Origin: Pseudomonas sp. IB20
GTDB lineage: Bacteria; Pseudomonadota; Gammaproteobacteria; Pseudomonadales; Pseudomonadaceae
DNA: 64,000 nucleotides
Reading direction: 5' to 3'
Assembly (NCBI RefSeq): GCF_009707325.1
Contig: NZ_CP046103.1
Span: 2,157,810 to 2,221,809 of the forward strand
Both the position numbers and the translations under genes were made by a program. Under the pieces are notes generated by a model that was not told the origin of the DNA, ran no database searches, and was given only the letters and a program-made list of their open reading frames with translations. Shown here piece by piece: positions 22,046-31,765 of the stretch (its first letter is position 1; each line of letters opens with the position of its first letter).

Positions 22046-23871
22046 TGGGCTTTCTCCGAAGCTTTCAGCCACCATGCGCTCAGGCCCAGGCTGTAGGGCG
22101 GCGTGGTGACAAAGGCGAACCGGTTGCGGTACGCCAAACGATGATAGTTGAGGTACCAGTTGGGAATGCTGTAGTGCTGCCACAGCAGCACTCGGTCGAG
22201 GGCGCGGCCGGCGGCCAATTGTTCTTCGCGGGTTTGCGCCGCCAGCAGTTGCTCCAGCAGGCGATCGACCAGCGGGTTGGCGATGCCTGCGTAGTTCTTG
22301 CTGCCCTTGATCGCGGCTTGGCTTGAGTGGAAGTACTGCCACTGTTCAAGGCCGGGGCTCAAGGTCTGGTTGAGGGTGATCAGGATCATGTCAAAGTCGA
22401 ACTGATCCAGGCGCTGCTTGTATTGCGCGCGGTCAACGGTGCGCAGGCGCGCGTCGATGCCGATGCTGATCAGGTTCTCGACATACGGCTGCAGGATGCG
22501 CTCCAAGTTCGGGTTGACCAGCAGGATTTCAAAGCGCAGCGGTTGCCCGTCACTGTTGAGCAGGCGTTGCCCCGACAGCTTCCAGCCGGCTTCGCCCAAC
22601 AAGGCCAGGGCGCGGCGCAGGGTCTCGCGTGGGATACCGCGACCGTCGGTCTGCGGCAGGCTGAAGGCTTGAGTAAACAGGTTGGCCGGCAACTGGTCGC
22701 GGTACGGCGAGAGCATCAGCCATTCATGGCCCACCGGCACGCCGGTCGCGGAAAACTCGCTGTTGGGGTAGTAACTCAAGGTGCGCTTATAGGCGCTGCT
22801 GAACAGGGTGCGGTTGGTCCATTCAAAGTCGAACATCAACCCCAAGGCTTCGCGCACCTTGGTCTGGGCGAAGGTTGGCCGCCGCGTGTTCATGAACAGG
22901 CCCTGGCTCTGGGTCGGGATCTGGTGGGCGATCTGCGCCTTGATCACTTCGCCCCGGTTGACCGCCGGGAAGTTATAGCCGGTGGCCCAGTTCTTGGCCT
23001 GGTGTTCGATATAGATATCGAATTCGCCGGCCTTGAAGGCTTCGAAGGCCACGTCGCTGTCGCGGTAGAACTCCACTTCGACCTTGTCGTAGTTGTAGAA
23101 GCCCCGGTTGACCGGAAGGTCTTTGCCCCAGTAATCCTTGACCCGTTCGAACACCAACTGCCGCCCAGGGGTGACCTGGGTGATGCGGTACGGCCCGCTG
23201 CCTAAAGGCGGTTCGAAGGTGGTGGCCTTGAAGTCGCGGTTTTTCCAATAGTGCTGGGGCAATACCGGCAGTTCGCCCAGGCGCAGGATCAGCAACGGGT
23301 TGCCGGCGCGCTTGAACACAAAGCGGATACGGTGGCGGCTAAGGATGTCGACCCGCGCCACTTCCTGCAGGTTGGTGCGGTACTGCGGGTGGCCTTCGGT
23401 TAGCAAGGTGCGATAGGAAAACGCCACGTCGTAGGCGGTGATCGGTTTGCCATCGTGGAAGCGCGCTTGTGGGCGCAGGTTGAACACCACCCAGCTGCGA
23501 TCCTCGCTGTACTCCACTGACTCGGCAATCAGCCCATAACTGGAGGTGGGTTCATCGCCGGACGGCGCGTACTGGCCGGTGCCGACCATCAAGGGCTCGT
23601 TCAGCTCATTGACGCCGTATTGCAGGAAATTGGGGGTGGACACCGGGCTTGAGCCCTTGAAGGTGTACGGGTTGAGCGTGTCGAAGGTGCCAAATGCCAT
23701 GACCCGCAATGTCCCGCCTTTCGGCGCTGCAGGGTTTACCCAATCGAAGTGGGTGAATTTGGCCGGGTACTTGAGCGTGCCGAACTGCGTGTAACCGTGG
23801 CTCTCGGTAATCGTCGCGTTCGCACCAAAGCTCAAGGCCAGACTTATTAGTAGAAGGAGGGGACGCTTCAA
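22042..23871 (-). CDS. nppA1: Npp periplasmic binding protein A1
   Basis: A 609-residue SBP_bac_5 protein. The likely start is TTG at 23871 (MKRPLLLLISLALSFGANA), because it gives an exact signal peptide and no ATG is found nearby; the ribosome site in front is weak. The mature start carries FDWVNPAAPKGG. First gene of the five-gene npp unit; its promoter should lie in 23872-24000, where no clear -35/-10 pair was recognised. Confidence 0.88.
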   Translation of the reverse strand: MKRPLLLLISLALSFGANATITESHGYTQFGTLKYPAKFTHFDWVNPAAPKGGTLRVMAFGTFDTLNPYTFKGSSPVSTPNFLQYGVNELNEPLMVGTGQYAPSGDEPTSSYGLIAESVEYSEDRSWVVFNLRPQARFHDGKPITAYDVAFSYRTLLTEGHPQYRTNLQEVARVDILSRHRIRFVFKRAGNPLLILRLGELPVLPQHYWKNRDFKATTFEPPLGSGPYRITQVTPGRQLVFERVKDYWGKDLPVNRGFYNYDKVEVEFYRDSDVAFEAFKAGEFDIYIEHQAKNWATGYNFPAVNRGEVIKAQIAHQIPTQSQGLFMNTRRPTFAQTKVREALGLMFDFEWTNRTLFSSAYKRTLSYYPNSEFSATGVPVGHEWLMLSPYRDQLPANLFTQAFSLPQTDGRGIPRETLRRALALLGEAGWKLSGQRLLNSDGQPLRFEILLVNPNLERILQPYVENLISIGIDARLRTVDRAQYKQRLDQFDFDMILITLNQTLSPGLEQWQYFHSSQAAIKGSKNYAGIANPLVDRLLEQLLAAQTREEQLAAGRALDRVLLWQHYSIPNWYLNYHRLAYRNRFAFVTTPPYSLGLSAWWLKASEKAQ

Positions 23872-24000
23872 GTCAGAGATCCGATCCAGGCGGCTTGGGC
23901 TTTATGATCGGTACAGTAACAGCTTGTTCCGGTTGGAAAAAGGCTGCTGAAAACACCCCGCTTGGGGGCTGCTAAGGTATTGAACTGTGTGGAGAACAAA

Positions 24001-24076
24001 TGTGGGAGCTGGCTTGCCTGCGATGCAGCCTTTGGGCGCACTTCATGATGCTATCGCAGGCAAGCCAGCTCCCACA
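24001..24076. repeat. REP-pair hairpin (REPIN-like)
   Basis: 24-bp perfect inverted arms, TGTGGGAGCTGGCTTGCC plus TGCGAT on the left (24001-24024) and the complement on the right (24053-24076), with a 28-bp loop. A further half copy follows to about 24100. It lies between npp and mltD and may end the mltD transcript. Confidence 0.85.
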
Positions 24077-24115
24077 CAAGCCAGCTCGCCACAGCAAGCC
24101 TGCTTGCGCAGAGGT

Positions 24116-25528
24116 TTATCTTGGCCCGGAAACCACCAGCATCTGCCCAGGTTTCAACGCCTGGCCGGTGCGCGGGTTCCAGCGCTTGAGATGTTGCATC
24201 TCAACGTTGAAGCGCTTGGCGACGATGTACAGCGAGTCGCCTTTCTTGACCTTGTACTGCACCGGCTTCTTGGCGCCGGACTTGGCCACCAGCTTGCGCG
24301 TGTCTTGCATCACCAGGGTCTGGCCGACCTTGAGGGCCTGGCCGTTGAGCTTGTTCCAGCGCTGCAGGTCATGCACATCGACCTTGTTCGCCTTGGCGAT
24401 CAACGTGAGGTTGTCGCCATTGCGCACCTTGTAGTTGCGGGTGCGCCCGGCCACTCGCGTGGTCTCAACTTCGTCGAATACCTGCTTTTTAGGGCGCATC
24501 GCCAGCAATTCTTCCGGCTTCATCGTCGAAAGGGTGCTAGTGAGCAGTTGCGCCTTGGAACTCGGCACCAGCAAATGCTGGGGGCCATCGAGTGTAGTGC
24601 GTTGTTTCAAGGCCGGGTTGAGCTGGAAGAGCTCGTCTTCGTCGATTTCAGCCAGCGCGGCAACCCGTGAGAGGTCCATGCTTTGCTTGACTTCAACCAC
24701 TTCGAAGTACGGTGTGTTGGCAATCGGGTTCAGGTTGACGCCGTAGGCCTCGGGGGCCAGTACCACCTGAGACAGCGCCAGGAACTTGGGCACGTAGTCC
24801 TTGGTTTCCTGGGGCAGGGGCAGGTTCCAGTAGTCAGTGGGCAGGCCGAGCTTCTCGTTCCGCTCGATGGCCCGGCTGACCGTGCCTTCGCCGGCGTTGT
24901 AGGCCGCCAGGGCCAGCAGCCAGTCGCCGTTGAACATGTCATGCAGACGCGTCAGATAGTCCAGGGCGGCGGTGGTGGAGGCGGTGATGTCACGGCGGCC
25001 GTCATAGGCGCGGGTCTGGCGCAGGTTGAAGTAGCGCCCGGTGGAGGGGATGAACTGCCACAAGCCGACTGCATCGCTGCGCGAATAGGCCATTGGGTTG
25101 TAGGCACTTTCAATCACTGGCAGCAGCGCCAGCTCCAGGGGCATGTTGCGTTCTTCAAGGCGTTCGACGATGTAATGAATGTAGAGGCTGCCGCGTTCTC
25201 CGGCGTTCTCCAAAAAGGACGGGTTGCTGGCGAACCACAAACGCTGTTGCTCGATGCGTGGGTTGACACCTAAGCCGTCCTGCAATTGAAAGCCCCGTCG
25301 CATGCGTTCCCAGACATCCTGGGGCACTTCGGGGCTGGGCTTCTCTGATAGCCAAATAGGTTTTTGCTTGATCTTGACGGCAAGATTGGGTTTGGGTTGC
25401 ACGGTGGATTGTGCAGCGTAATTAGTCGATTGGCAGCCCGCCAGAGTAGCGGACACAGCCACCGCCACGGCTTGAGCCAGGCGGGTCAATGCGTCTGAAG
25501 AAATGGAATTACGAATAGATGACGACAT
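24116..25528 (-). CDS. mltD: Membrane-bound lytic murein transglycosylase D
   Basis: A 470-residue lipoprotein that cleaves the glycan strands of peptidoglycan. Seen: N-terminal signal with lipobox LAGC (Cys around residue 31), an SLT domain with catalytic Glu in ESAYNPMAYSRSDAVGLWQF, a central linker, and two LysM peptidoglycan-binding repeats at the C-terminus (YKVRNGDNLTLIAKANKV and YKVKKGDSLYIVAKRF). Start at MSSSIRNSIS (25528). It lies next to gloB in the same orientation, as in other pseudomonads. Confidence 0.95.
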   Translation of the reverse strand: MSSSIRNSISSDALTRLAQAVAVAVSATLAGCQSTNYAAQSTVQPKPNLAVKIKQKPIWLSEKPSPEVPQDVWERMRRGFQLQDGLGVNPRIEQQRLWFASNPSFLENAGERGSLYIHYIVERLEERNMPLELALLPVIESAYNPMAYSRSDAVGLWQFIPSTGRYFNLRQTRAYDGRRDITASTTAALDYLTRLHDMFNGDWLLALAAYNAGEGTVSRAIERNEKLGLPTDYWNLPLPQETKDYVPKFLALSQVVLAPEAYGVNLNPIANTPYFEVVEVKQSMDLSRVAALAEIDEDELFQLNPALKQRTTLDGPQHLLVPSSKAQLLTSTLSTMKPEELLAMRPKKQVFDEVETTRVAGRTRNYKVRNGDNLTLIAKANKVDVHDLQRWNKLNGQALKVGQTLVMQDTRKLVAKSGAKKPVQYKVKKGDSLYIVAKRFNVEMQHLKRWNPRTGQALKPGQMLVVSGPR

Positions 25529-25626
25529 TGGCTGGAAGTAAGTTCCGGGCAAAAATGTCGGGCGATTCTAGAAAGCGCTTTGGTTCCGGTCAACCATTCA
25601 GAAATTTCGTATCAGATTGCATCCTG

Positions 25627-26394
25627 TTAGAACTTATCTTTCCACGCCCTCAAGCTAGCAAACACCTCGGCCCCAGAGCGGTTATCGCGCCCATTCCGTT
25701 CGTCTGCTTTTTGTTTAACGGATGTTTCAGCGGTACGTAGAAAAGGGTTAGTGCGTTTTTCCAGGGCCAGGTTGGACGGCAGCGTGATTTCGCCGCGAGC
25801 CCGCAGCTGCTTGACGGCTTCCACTCGCTCGGCGATATCGGTGTTATCCGGCTCCACGGCCTGGGCGAATTTAAGGTTACTTTGTGTGTACTCGTGGGTG
25901 CAGTAAACCAGTGTTTCGGCAGGCAACGCGGCGAGGCGTTCCAGCGAGGTGTACATCTGTTCCGGCGTGCCTTCGAACAGTCGTCCGCAACCGGCGGCAA
26001 ACAGCGTGTCGCCACAGAACAGCAGGCCCAGGTGGTAAAAGGCGATATGCCCAAGGGTGTGGCCCGGCACGCTATAAATGTCGAAGTCCAGGCCCAATAC
26101 GGTGACACGGTCGTTATCTTGCAAGGCGACGTCTCGAGCCGGGATCTTCTCGTTCGCCGGGCCGTAGACCTTGGCGCCAGTAACACTTTTCAGTTGCTCG
26201 ACGCCGCCGACATGATCATGGTGATGGTGGGTGATCAGGATGTCGCTGAGGCTCCACTGCGGGTTCTGCTTGAGCCAGGCCAGCACCGGCGCGGCATCGC
26301 CGGGGTCGACCACGGCGCAGCGCTGGGTTTGCGGGTCCTGTAACAACCAGATGTAGTTGTCGGTGAACGCGGGTAGGGCACTGATCTGTATCAT
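25627..26394 (-). CDS. gloB: Hydroxyacylglutathione hydrolase (glyoxalase II)
   Basis: A 255-residue metallo-beta-lactamase-fold enzyme that hydrolyses S-lactoylglutathione, the second step of methylglyoxal detoxification. Seen: [18 protein letters not shown], the family start, and the metal motif [10 protein letters not shown], then the GHTLGH and [12 protein letters not shown] blocks. Start at 26394; the longer frame runs into the divergent methyltransferase promoter region. Divergent from the methyltransferase gene by 65 bp. Confidence 0.95.
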   Translation of the reverse strand: MIQISALPAFTDNYIWLLQDPQTQRCAVVDPGDAAPVLAWLKQNPQWSLSDILITHHHHDHVGGVEQLKSVTGAKVYGPANEKIPARDVALQDNDRVTVLGLDFDIYSVPGHTLGHIAFYHLGLLFCGDTLFAAGCGRLFEGTPEQMYTSLERLAALPAETLVYCTHEYTQSNLKFAQAVEPDNTDIAERVEAVKQLRARGEITLPSNLALEKRTNPFLRTAETSVKQKADERNGRDNRSGAEVFASLRAWKDKF

Positions 26395-26459
26395 TCTTCG
26401 ATTCGCCAAGCTGAACACATTGGTGCATCTTAGAACGTCTAGGCGAGTTGGAGAATGCA

Positions 26460-27218
26460 ATGACTGATAAAGCGTTCGCCCAGGCCGATCCTGAGTGGCT
26501 GGCCCTGATCAGCGCAGCCCGTGAGTGGCTGTCCGGGCCCATCGGGCAATTTTTGCTGGACGAAGAGCGGCGCATGCTCGAAGACGAGCTGGGCCGGTTC
26601 TTTGGTGGCTATCTGGTGCATTACGGCCCATCGGCCCAAACGCCGCCTGCTGCGCCCCAGGTGCAACGTAACGTGCGCCTCGGTGCGCCGTTGCCGGGCG
26701 TCGAGATTGTGTGCGAGGAGCAGGCCTGGCCCTTGAGCGAGCATGCCGCCGACGTGGTGGTGTTGCAGCATGGCCTGGATTTCTGCCTGTCGCCCCACGG
26801 TTTGCTGCGCGAAGCCGCAAGCAGTGTGCGCCCTGGTGGCCATTTGCTGATTATCGGCATCAACCCCTGGAGCAGTTGGGGCCTGCGCCATGTATTCGCC
26901 CATGACGCCCTGCGCCAGGCGCGCTGTATCTCGCCTTCGCGGGTAGGCGACTGGCTGAACCTGCTGGGCTTTGCGCTGGAGAAACGCCGCTTCGGGTGCT
27001 ATCGTCCGCCGCTTGCGTCGACCAAGTGGCAAGGCCGTCTGGCCGGGTGGGAACGCCGGGCGGGCGCCTGGCAACTGTCGGGTGGCGGCTTCTATTTGTT
27101 GGTGGCACGCAAGATCGTGGTCGGGCTGCGGCCGGTACGCCAGGTGCTGCGCCAACCTATGGGCAAGCTGGTGCCGATGCCGATGGCCAAGGTCAATCGC
27201 AAGCAAAGCGAACCGTAA
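26460..27218 (+). CDS. Class I SAM-dependent methyltransferase
   Basis: A 252-residue protein with a Methyltransf_11-type core: [11 protein letters not shown] (motif II region) and [15 protein letters not shown] (motif III). The usual glycine-rich motif I is weak, with [14 protein letters not shown] in its place, so the cofactor site is less orthodox. Start ATG at 26460 follows GGAGA; a TTG at 26448 is rejected. Substrate unknown. It sits between gloB and rnhA, a conserved position in Pseudomonas. Confidence 0.85.
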   Translation: MTDKAFAQADPEWLALISAAREWLSGPIGQFLLDEERRMLEDELGRFFGGYLVHYGPSAQTPPAAPQVQRNVRLGAPLPGVEIVCEEQAWPLSEHAADVVVLQHGLDFCLSPHGLLREAASSVRPGGHLLIIGINPWSSWGLRHVFAHDALRQARCISPSRVGDWLNLLGFALEKRRFGCYRPPLASTKWQGRLAGWERRAGAWQLSGGGFYLLVARKIVVGLRPVRQVLRQPMGKLVPMPMAKVNRKQSEP

Positions 27219-27304
27219 AAACTCTTTTTGATTACCGGCCGAGTCTTTCGGCCTCGGGATACTGTCGGTCCATTACCGCCAGCCCGTTTTGATGGATGCA
27301 ACCG

Positions 27305-27757
27305 ATGACCGATAGCGTAGAACTCTTCACCGATGGCGCCTGCAAGGGCAACCCGGGCCCCGGCGGCTGGGGCGCCTTGCTGGTGTGCAAGGGCGTGGAG
27401 AAGGAGTTGTGGGGCGGCGAAGCCAACACCACCAACAACCGCATGGAGCTGATGGGCGCCATTCGTGGGCTGGAAGAACTCAAGCGCCGCTGTGACGTGC
27501 TGTTGGTGACCGACTCGCAATACGTGATGAAAGGCATCAACGAGTGGATGGTCAATTGGAAGAAGCGCGGCTGGAAAACCGCCGACAAGGAACCGGTGAA
27601 AAATGCCGACCTGTGGCAACTGCTCGATGAGCAATGCAACCGCCATAACATCACCTGGAAATGGGTGCGCGGGCACATCGGCCACCCAGGTAACGAACGC
27701 GCCGACCAGTTGGCCAACCGGGGTGTGGATGATGTGCGGGGCTACAAGCAGAGCTGA
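27305..27757 (+). CDS. rnhA: Ribonuclease HI
   Basis: A 150-residue RNase HI that removes RNA from RNA-DNA hybrids. Seen: [17 protein letters not shown] with the first catalytic Asp, [10 protein letters not shown] with Glu, VTDSQYV with Asp, and [11 protein letters not shown] with the last His/Asp pair. Start ATGACCGATAGC (27305); an ATG three codons upstream also exists. Its last 20 codons lie inside a 148-bp tandem duplication but the gene itself is intact. Confidence 0.95.
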   Translation: MTDSVELFTDGACKGNPGPGGWGALLVCKGVEKELWGGEANTTNNRMELMGAIRGLEELKRRCDVLLVTDSQYVMKGINEWMVNWKKRGWKTADKEPVKNADLWQLLDEQCNRHNITWKWVRGHIGHPGNERADQLANRGVDDVRGYKQS

Positions 27758-27995
27758 TGGCGACTCACGTGTTAACATCGCGCCCCTTGATTCACACCAC
27801 ACTGCATACCACCGTTGAGAGCTGAACCCTGATGGCCATCCGATCTGCGCCGACCAGTTGGCCAACCGGGGTGTGGATGATGTGCGGGGCTACAAGCAGA
27901 GCTGATGGCGACTCACGTGTTAACATCGCGCCCCTTGATTCACACCACACTGCATACCACCGTTGAGAGCTGAACCCTGATGGCCATCCGATCTG
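27699..27995. repeat. 148-bp tandem duplication across the rnhA end and dnaQ start
   Basis: Bases 27699-27847 are repeated exactly at 27847-27995 (period 148). Each copy has the last codons of rnhA, the intergenic region and the first five codons of dnaQ. The second copy supplies the real dnaQ start; the first leaves a duplicate dnaQ start at 27832 that reads into rnhA sequence in another frame. No base differs between copies, so the event is recent, or an assembly artefact. Confidence 0.9.
27832..27966 (+). other. Chimeric 44-codon ORF made by the duplication
   Basis: The duplicate dnaQ start (ATGGCCATCCGATCT) with its own leader is joined to an out-of-frame stretch of rnhA and its downstream spacer, giving a 44-residue frame ending in TGA at 27964-27966. 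It keeps the dnaQ translation signals, so it could be translated, but has no known homologue that can be seen here and probably no function. Confidence 0.4.
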
Positions 27996-28726
27996 TTGTA
28001 CTCGATACCGAAACCACCGGCATGCCGGTGACCGATGGTCACCGGATCATCGAAATCGGCTGTGTCGAATTGATGGGTCGGCGCCTTACCGGTCGCCACT
28101 TCCACGTCTACCTGCAACCGGACCGTGACAGTGACGAAGGCGCTATCGGCGTCCACGGCATCACCGACGAATTCCTCAAGGGCAAGCCGCGCTTCGCCGA
28201 AGTGGCCGACGAGTTTTTCGAGTTCATCAACGGCGCGCAGTTGATCATCCACAACGCGGCGTTCGACGTCGGTTTCATCAATAACGAATTTGCCCTGATG
28301 GGGCAGAAGGATCGTGCGGATATCTCCCAGCACTGCTCGATCCTCGACACCTTGATGATGGCCCGTGAGCGTCACCCGGGCCAGCGCAACAGCCTGGATG
28401 CCTTGTGCAAACGCTACGGCGTCGACAACTCCGGTCGTGAACTGCACGGCGCCTTGCTCGACTCCGAGATTCTGGCCGACGTTTACCTGACCATGACCGG
28501 CGGGCAGACCAGCCTGTCCCTGGCGGGTAATGCCTCTGACGGCAACGGCTCGGCGGAAGGTTCAGGCAACCGCCCTTCGGAAATTCGCCGTCTGCCGGCG
28601 GATCGCAAGCCCACTCCGATCATTCGTGCCAGTGAGCAGGATTTGGCTGAGCATGCGACGCGGTTGGAAGCGATTGCCAAGTCGGCCGGTGCGCCGGCGT
28701 TGTGGTCGCAGCTGACGCAGCAATAA
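27980..28726 (+). CDS. dnaQ: DNA polymerase III epsilon subunit (3'-5' proofreading exonuclease)
   Basis: A 248-residue DEDDh exonuclease that proofreads for the replicative polymerase. Seen: ExoI motif VLDTETTGM at residue 7 on, ExoII HNAAFDVGFIN around 95, and ExoIII HGALLDSEILADVY around 160. A Ser/Gly-rich linker (about 185-200) leads to the C-terminal segment that binds the alpha subunit. The start and upstream region lie in the second copy of the 148-bp duplication. Confidence 0.95.
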   Translation: MAIRSVVLDTETTGMPVTDGHRIIEIGCVELMGRRLTGRHFHVYLQPDRDSDEGAIGVHGITDEFLKGKPRFAEVADEFFEFINGAQLIIHNAAFDVGFINNEFALMGQKDRADISQHCSILDTLMMARERHPGQRNSLDALCKRYGVDNSGRELHGALLDSEILADVYLTMTGGQTSLSLAGNASDGNGSAEGSGNRPSEIRRLPADRKPTPIIRASEQDLAEHATRLEAIAKSAGAPALWSQLTQQ

Positions 28727-28749
28727 GATCGGCTGAACTTGATCAAACG

Positions 28750-28828
28750 GTGGGAGCTGGCTTGCTTGCGATAGCCATAGGTATCTACACATTTTGTCTA
28801 TGCCCATCGCAGGCAAGCCAGCTCCCAC
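28750..28828. repeat. REP-pair hairpin (REPIN-like) after dnaQ
   Basis: Left arm GTGGGAGCTGGCTTGCTTGC plus GAT (28750-28772) and right arm ATCGCAGGCAAGCCAGCTCC plus CAC (28806-28828), one mismatch over 23 bp. Located between dnaQ and ldcA. Confidence 0.85.
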
Positions 28829-28919
28829 AGCTGATTTACAGCGCCTGTAAAATCTTCATTCGCCACATCCGCTCCCAGCTTCTACCCTGAGTACATAGCC
28901 CTCAGGACTATCAGCACTC

Positions 28920-31175
28920 ATGTACAAAGACCTGAAGTTCCCTGTTCTTATCGTACATCGCGACATTAAGGCCGATACCGTTGCCGGTGATCGGGTTCGA
29001 GGCATCGCCCGAGAGCTGGAACAAGAGGGTTTCAGTATTTTTTCCGCCGTGGACTACGCCGAAGGGCGGCTGGTGGCTTCTACCCATCACGGCCTAGCGT
29101 GCATGTTGATCGCTGTCGAAGGCGCCGGGGAAAATACCCACCTGCTGCAAAACATGGTCGAACTGATCCGCCTGGCGCGGGTGAGGGCGCCCAACCTGCC
29201 TATCTTTGCCCTGGGCGAGCAAGTCACCCTGGAAAATGCGCCGGCCGATGCCATGAGCGAACTCAACCAACTGCGCGGCATTCTTTATTTGTTCGAAGAC
29301 ACCGTGCCGTTTCTGGCTCGGCAAGTCGCTCGCGCGGCGCGCACTTACCTTGATGGCTTGTTGCCGCCGTTCTTCAAAGCCTTGGTGCAACACACCGCCG
29401 ACTCCAACTACTCGTGGCACACACCCGGCCATGGCGGCGGCGTGGCGTATCGCAAGAGCCCGGTAGGGCAGGCATTTCATCAGTTCTTCGGTGAAAACAC
29501 CTTACGTTCTGACTTGTCCGTTTCAGTGCCGGAACTGGGCTCGCTGCTCGATCACACCGGGCCGTTGGCGGAAGCCGAAGCCCGCGCCGCGCGTAACTTT
29601 GGCGCCGATCACACGTTTTTTGTGATCAACGGCACCTCGACCGCCAACAAGATCGTCTGGCACTCCATGGTCGGCCGCGACGACTTGGTGCTGGTCGACC
29701 GCAACTGCCACAAGTCGGTGTTGCACTCGATCATCATGACCGGCGCGATCCCGCTGTACCTGTGCCCGGAACGCAATGAACTGGGGATCATCGGCCCGAT
29801 TCCCTTGAGTGAGTTCAGCCCCGAGTCGATCCGCGCCAAGATCGATGCCAGCCCCTTGACCCGTGGCCGGCCAACCAAAGTGAAGATGGCGGTGGTCACC
29901 AATTCCACCTACGACGGCCTGTGCTACAACGCCGAGCTGATCAAGCAACAATTGGGCAACAGTGTCGAGGTGTTGCACTTCGACGAGGCCTGGTACGCCT
30001 ACGCGGCCTTTCACGAGTTCTTTGCCGGGCGTTATGGCATGGGCACCTCGCGCACCCCGGACAGCCCGCTGGTGTTTACCACCCACTCGACCCACAAGTT
30101 GCTGGCCGCCTTCAGCCAGGCCTCGATGATCCATGTGCAGGATGGCGGCGCACGGCAACTGGACCGCGACCGCTTCAACGAAGCGTTCATGATGCACATC
30201 TCCACCTCGCCGCAATACAGCATCATTGCCTCGCTGGACGTGGCCTCGGCAATGATGGAAGGCCCGGCCGGGCGTTCGTTGTTGCAGGAAATGTTTGACG
30301 AGGCCCTGAGCTTTCGGCGTGCCCTGGCCAACTTGCGCCAGCACATCGCTGCTGAGGATTGGTGGTTCTCCATCTGGCAGCCGCCTTCGGTGGCGGGCAT
30401 CGACCGGGTCGTTACGGCTGACTGGCTGCTGCACCCGCAGGATGACTGGCATGGCTTTGGCGATGTGGCCGAAGATTACGTACTGCTCGACCCGATCAAA
30501 GTGACCCTGGTGATGCCCGGCCTGAGCGCCGATGGCGCCTTGAGCGACTGCGGGATTCCCGCCGCAGTGGTCAGTAAATTCCTCTGGGAGCGTGGGCTGG
30601 TGGTGGAAAAGACCGGGCTGTATTCCTTCCTCGTGTTGTTTTCCATGGGCATAACCAAAGGTAAATGGAGTACCTTGCTCACCGAATTACTGGAGTTCAA
30701 GCGCAGCTATGACGCGAATGTGAGCTTGGCAAGCTGCTTGCCATCGGTGTTTGCCCAGGGCCCAGCGCGCTATCAAGGCCTGGGCTTACGCAACCTGTGC
30801 GATCAATTACACGGCTGTTACCGTGGCAATGCCACGGCCAAACACCTCAAGCGGATGTACACGGTATTGCCGGAAATCGCCATGAAGCCGGCCGACGCCT
30901 ACGACCAATTGGTCAGGGGGGAAGTGGAGGCGGTTTCCATCGATGCCTTGCCAGGGCGCATCGCTGCCGTGATGCTGGTGCCTTATCCGCCGGGCATTCC
31001 GTTGATCATGCCGGGCGAGCGCTTTACCGAGTCGACGCGATCGATCATCGACTACCTGGCTTTTGCCCGGACGTTCGATAGCAGCTTTCCCGGTTTTGTC
31101 GCTGATGTTCATGGGTTGCAACACGAAGACGATGGCAATGGTCGTTGTTACACCGTCGATTGCATCAAGGGTTAA
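28920..31175 (+). CDS. ldcA: Lysine/ornithine/arginine decarboxylase (PLP)
   Basis: A 751-residue fold-type I PLP decarboxylase with three parts: an N-terminal wing domain (about 1-130), the PLP-binding core with the Schiff-base Lys in HSTHKLLAAFSQ (about residue 399), and a C-terminal domain with the family end block YPPGIPLIMPGER. In P. aeruginosa the gene in this position (next to dnaQ) is ldcA, lysine decarboxylase, which makes cadaverine in lysine catabolism; the substrate here is inferred from that synteny. The downstream acetyltransferase follows after 8 bp. Confidence 0.9.
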   Translation: MYKDLKFPVLIVHRDIKADTVAGDRVRGIARELEQEGFSIFSAVDYAEGRLVASTHHGLACMLIAVEGAGENTHLLQNMVELIRLARVRAPNLPIFALGEQVTLENAPADAMSELNQLRGILYLFEDTVPFLARQVARAARTYLDGLLPPFFKALVQHTADSNYSWHTPGHGGGVAYRKSPVGQAFHQFFGENTLRSDLSVSVPELGSLLDHTGPLAEAEARAARNFGADHTFFVINGTSTANKIVWHSMVGRDDLVLVDRNCHKSVLHSIIMTGAIPLYLCPERNELGIIGPIPLSEFSPESIRAKIDASPLTRGRPTKVKMAVVTNSTYDGLCYNAELIKQQLGNSVEVLHFDEAWYAYAAFHEFFAGRYGMGTSRTPDSPLVFTTHSTHKLLAAFSQASMIHVQDGGARQLDRDRFNEAFMMHISTSPQYSIIASLDVASAMMEGPAGRSLLQEMFDEALSFRRALANLRQHIAAEDWWFSIWQPPSVAGIDRVVTADWLLHPQDDWHGFGDVAEDYVLLDPIKVTLVMPGLSADGALSDCGIPAAVVSKFLWERGLVVEKTGLYSFLVLFSMGITKGKWSTLLTELLEFKRSYDANVSLASCLPSVFAQGPARYQGLGLRNLCDQLHGCYRGNATAKHLKRMYTVLPEIAMKPADAYDQLVRGEVEAVSIDALPGRIAAVMLVPYPPGIPLIMPGERFTESTRSIIDYLAFARTFDSSFPGFVADVHGLQHEDDGNGRCYTVDCIKG

Positions 31176-31183
31176 GGATGTTT

Positions 31184-31765
31184 ATGCAAGCTGTAATGAA
31201 CCCGAAGTACCCGGGGCTCAGTGTGCGGGTCGCTGACGAAGGCTTTGATGCCTACGTGTGGGGCAATGATTTCAGCTTTGAAGTCAACGCCTACGGCGTG
31301 CCACAGATGGGCCAGCGCGTGGAACAATGGCCCGTGGAGCGCATCGTGCCGTATCGCAAGTGTTATGGCATCGACCCGGAAGAATTCGCCAGTTTCCGCG
31401 ATGCACCGGACAGTGCGATCTTCATGGCCTATCTGGATGACCGTGCGGTGGGGCATGTTGTGGTCAGCACCAACTGGAATGGCTTTGCCCACGTCGACGA
31501 ACTGGCGGTGGCCTTGCCGGCGCGGCGCCATGGTGTGGCGAAAGCGTTGCTGGACGTGGCGCAGTTCTGGAGCCGCAAGAAAAACCTGCCGGGCATGATG
31601 CTCGAAACCCAGAACAACAACCTCGGCGCGTGCCGCCTGTATGAGCGTTGCGGGTACGTGATGGGCGGGATTGATCAACTGCGTTATCGCGGGATTGATC
31701 CACAAACCCGCGAAGTGGCGATCTTTTGGTATCGGTTATTCAAGTCAGAGTTGGAAACGGCCTGA
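31184..31765 (+). CDS. GNAT-family N-acetyltransferase
   Basis: A 193-residue GNAT protein. Acetyl-CoA site: ARRHGVAKALLDVAQFW, then MMLETQNNNLGACRLYERCGY, the typical motif A/B run. The C-terminal GIDQLRYRGIDP and VAIFWYRLF resemble streptothricin acetyltransferases (SatA type), so an antibiotic- or lysine-like amine is a possible substrate. Start ATG at 31184 is 6 bp after AAGG; another ATG at 31178 is too close to it. It lies 8 bp after ldcA and is likely co-transcribed. Its 3' end overlaps the convergent LysR gene by 21 bp. Confidence 0.88.
   Translation: MQAVMNPKYPGLSVRVADEGFDAYVWGNDFSFEVNAYGVPQMGQRVEQWPVERIVPYRKCYGIDPEEFASFRDAPDSAIFMAYLDDRAVGHVVVSTNWNGFAHVDELAVALPARRHGVAKALLDVAQFWSRKKNLPGMMLETQNNNLGACRLYERCGYVMGGIDQLRYRGIDPQTREVAIFWYRLFKSELETA

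Noticed and set aside
24001..24110. Repeated REP sequences as a possible CRISPR array
   Set aside because: Only inverted pairs with no regular spacers; a typical Pseudomonas REP arrangement. No cas gene in the window.
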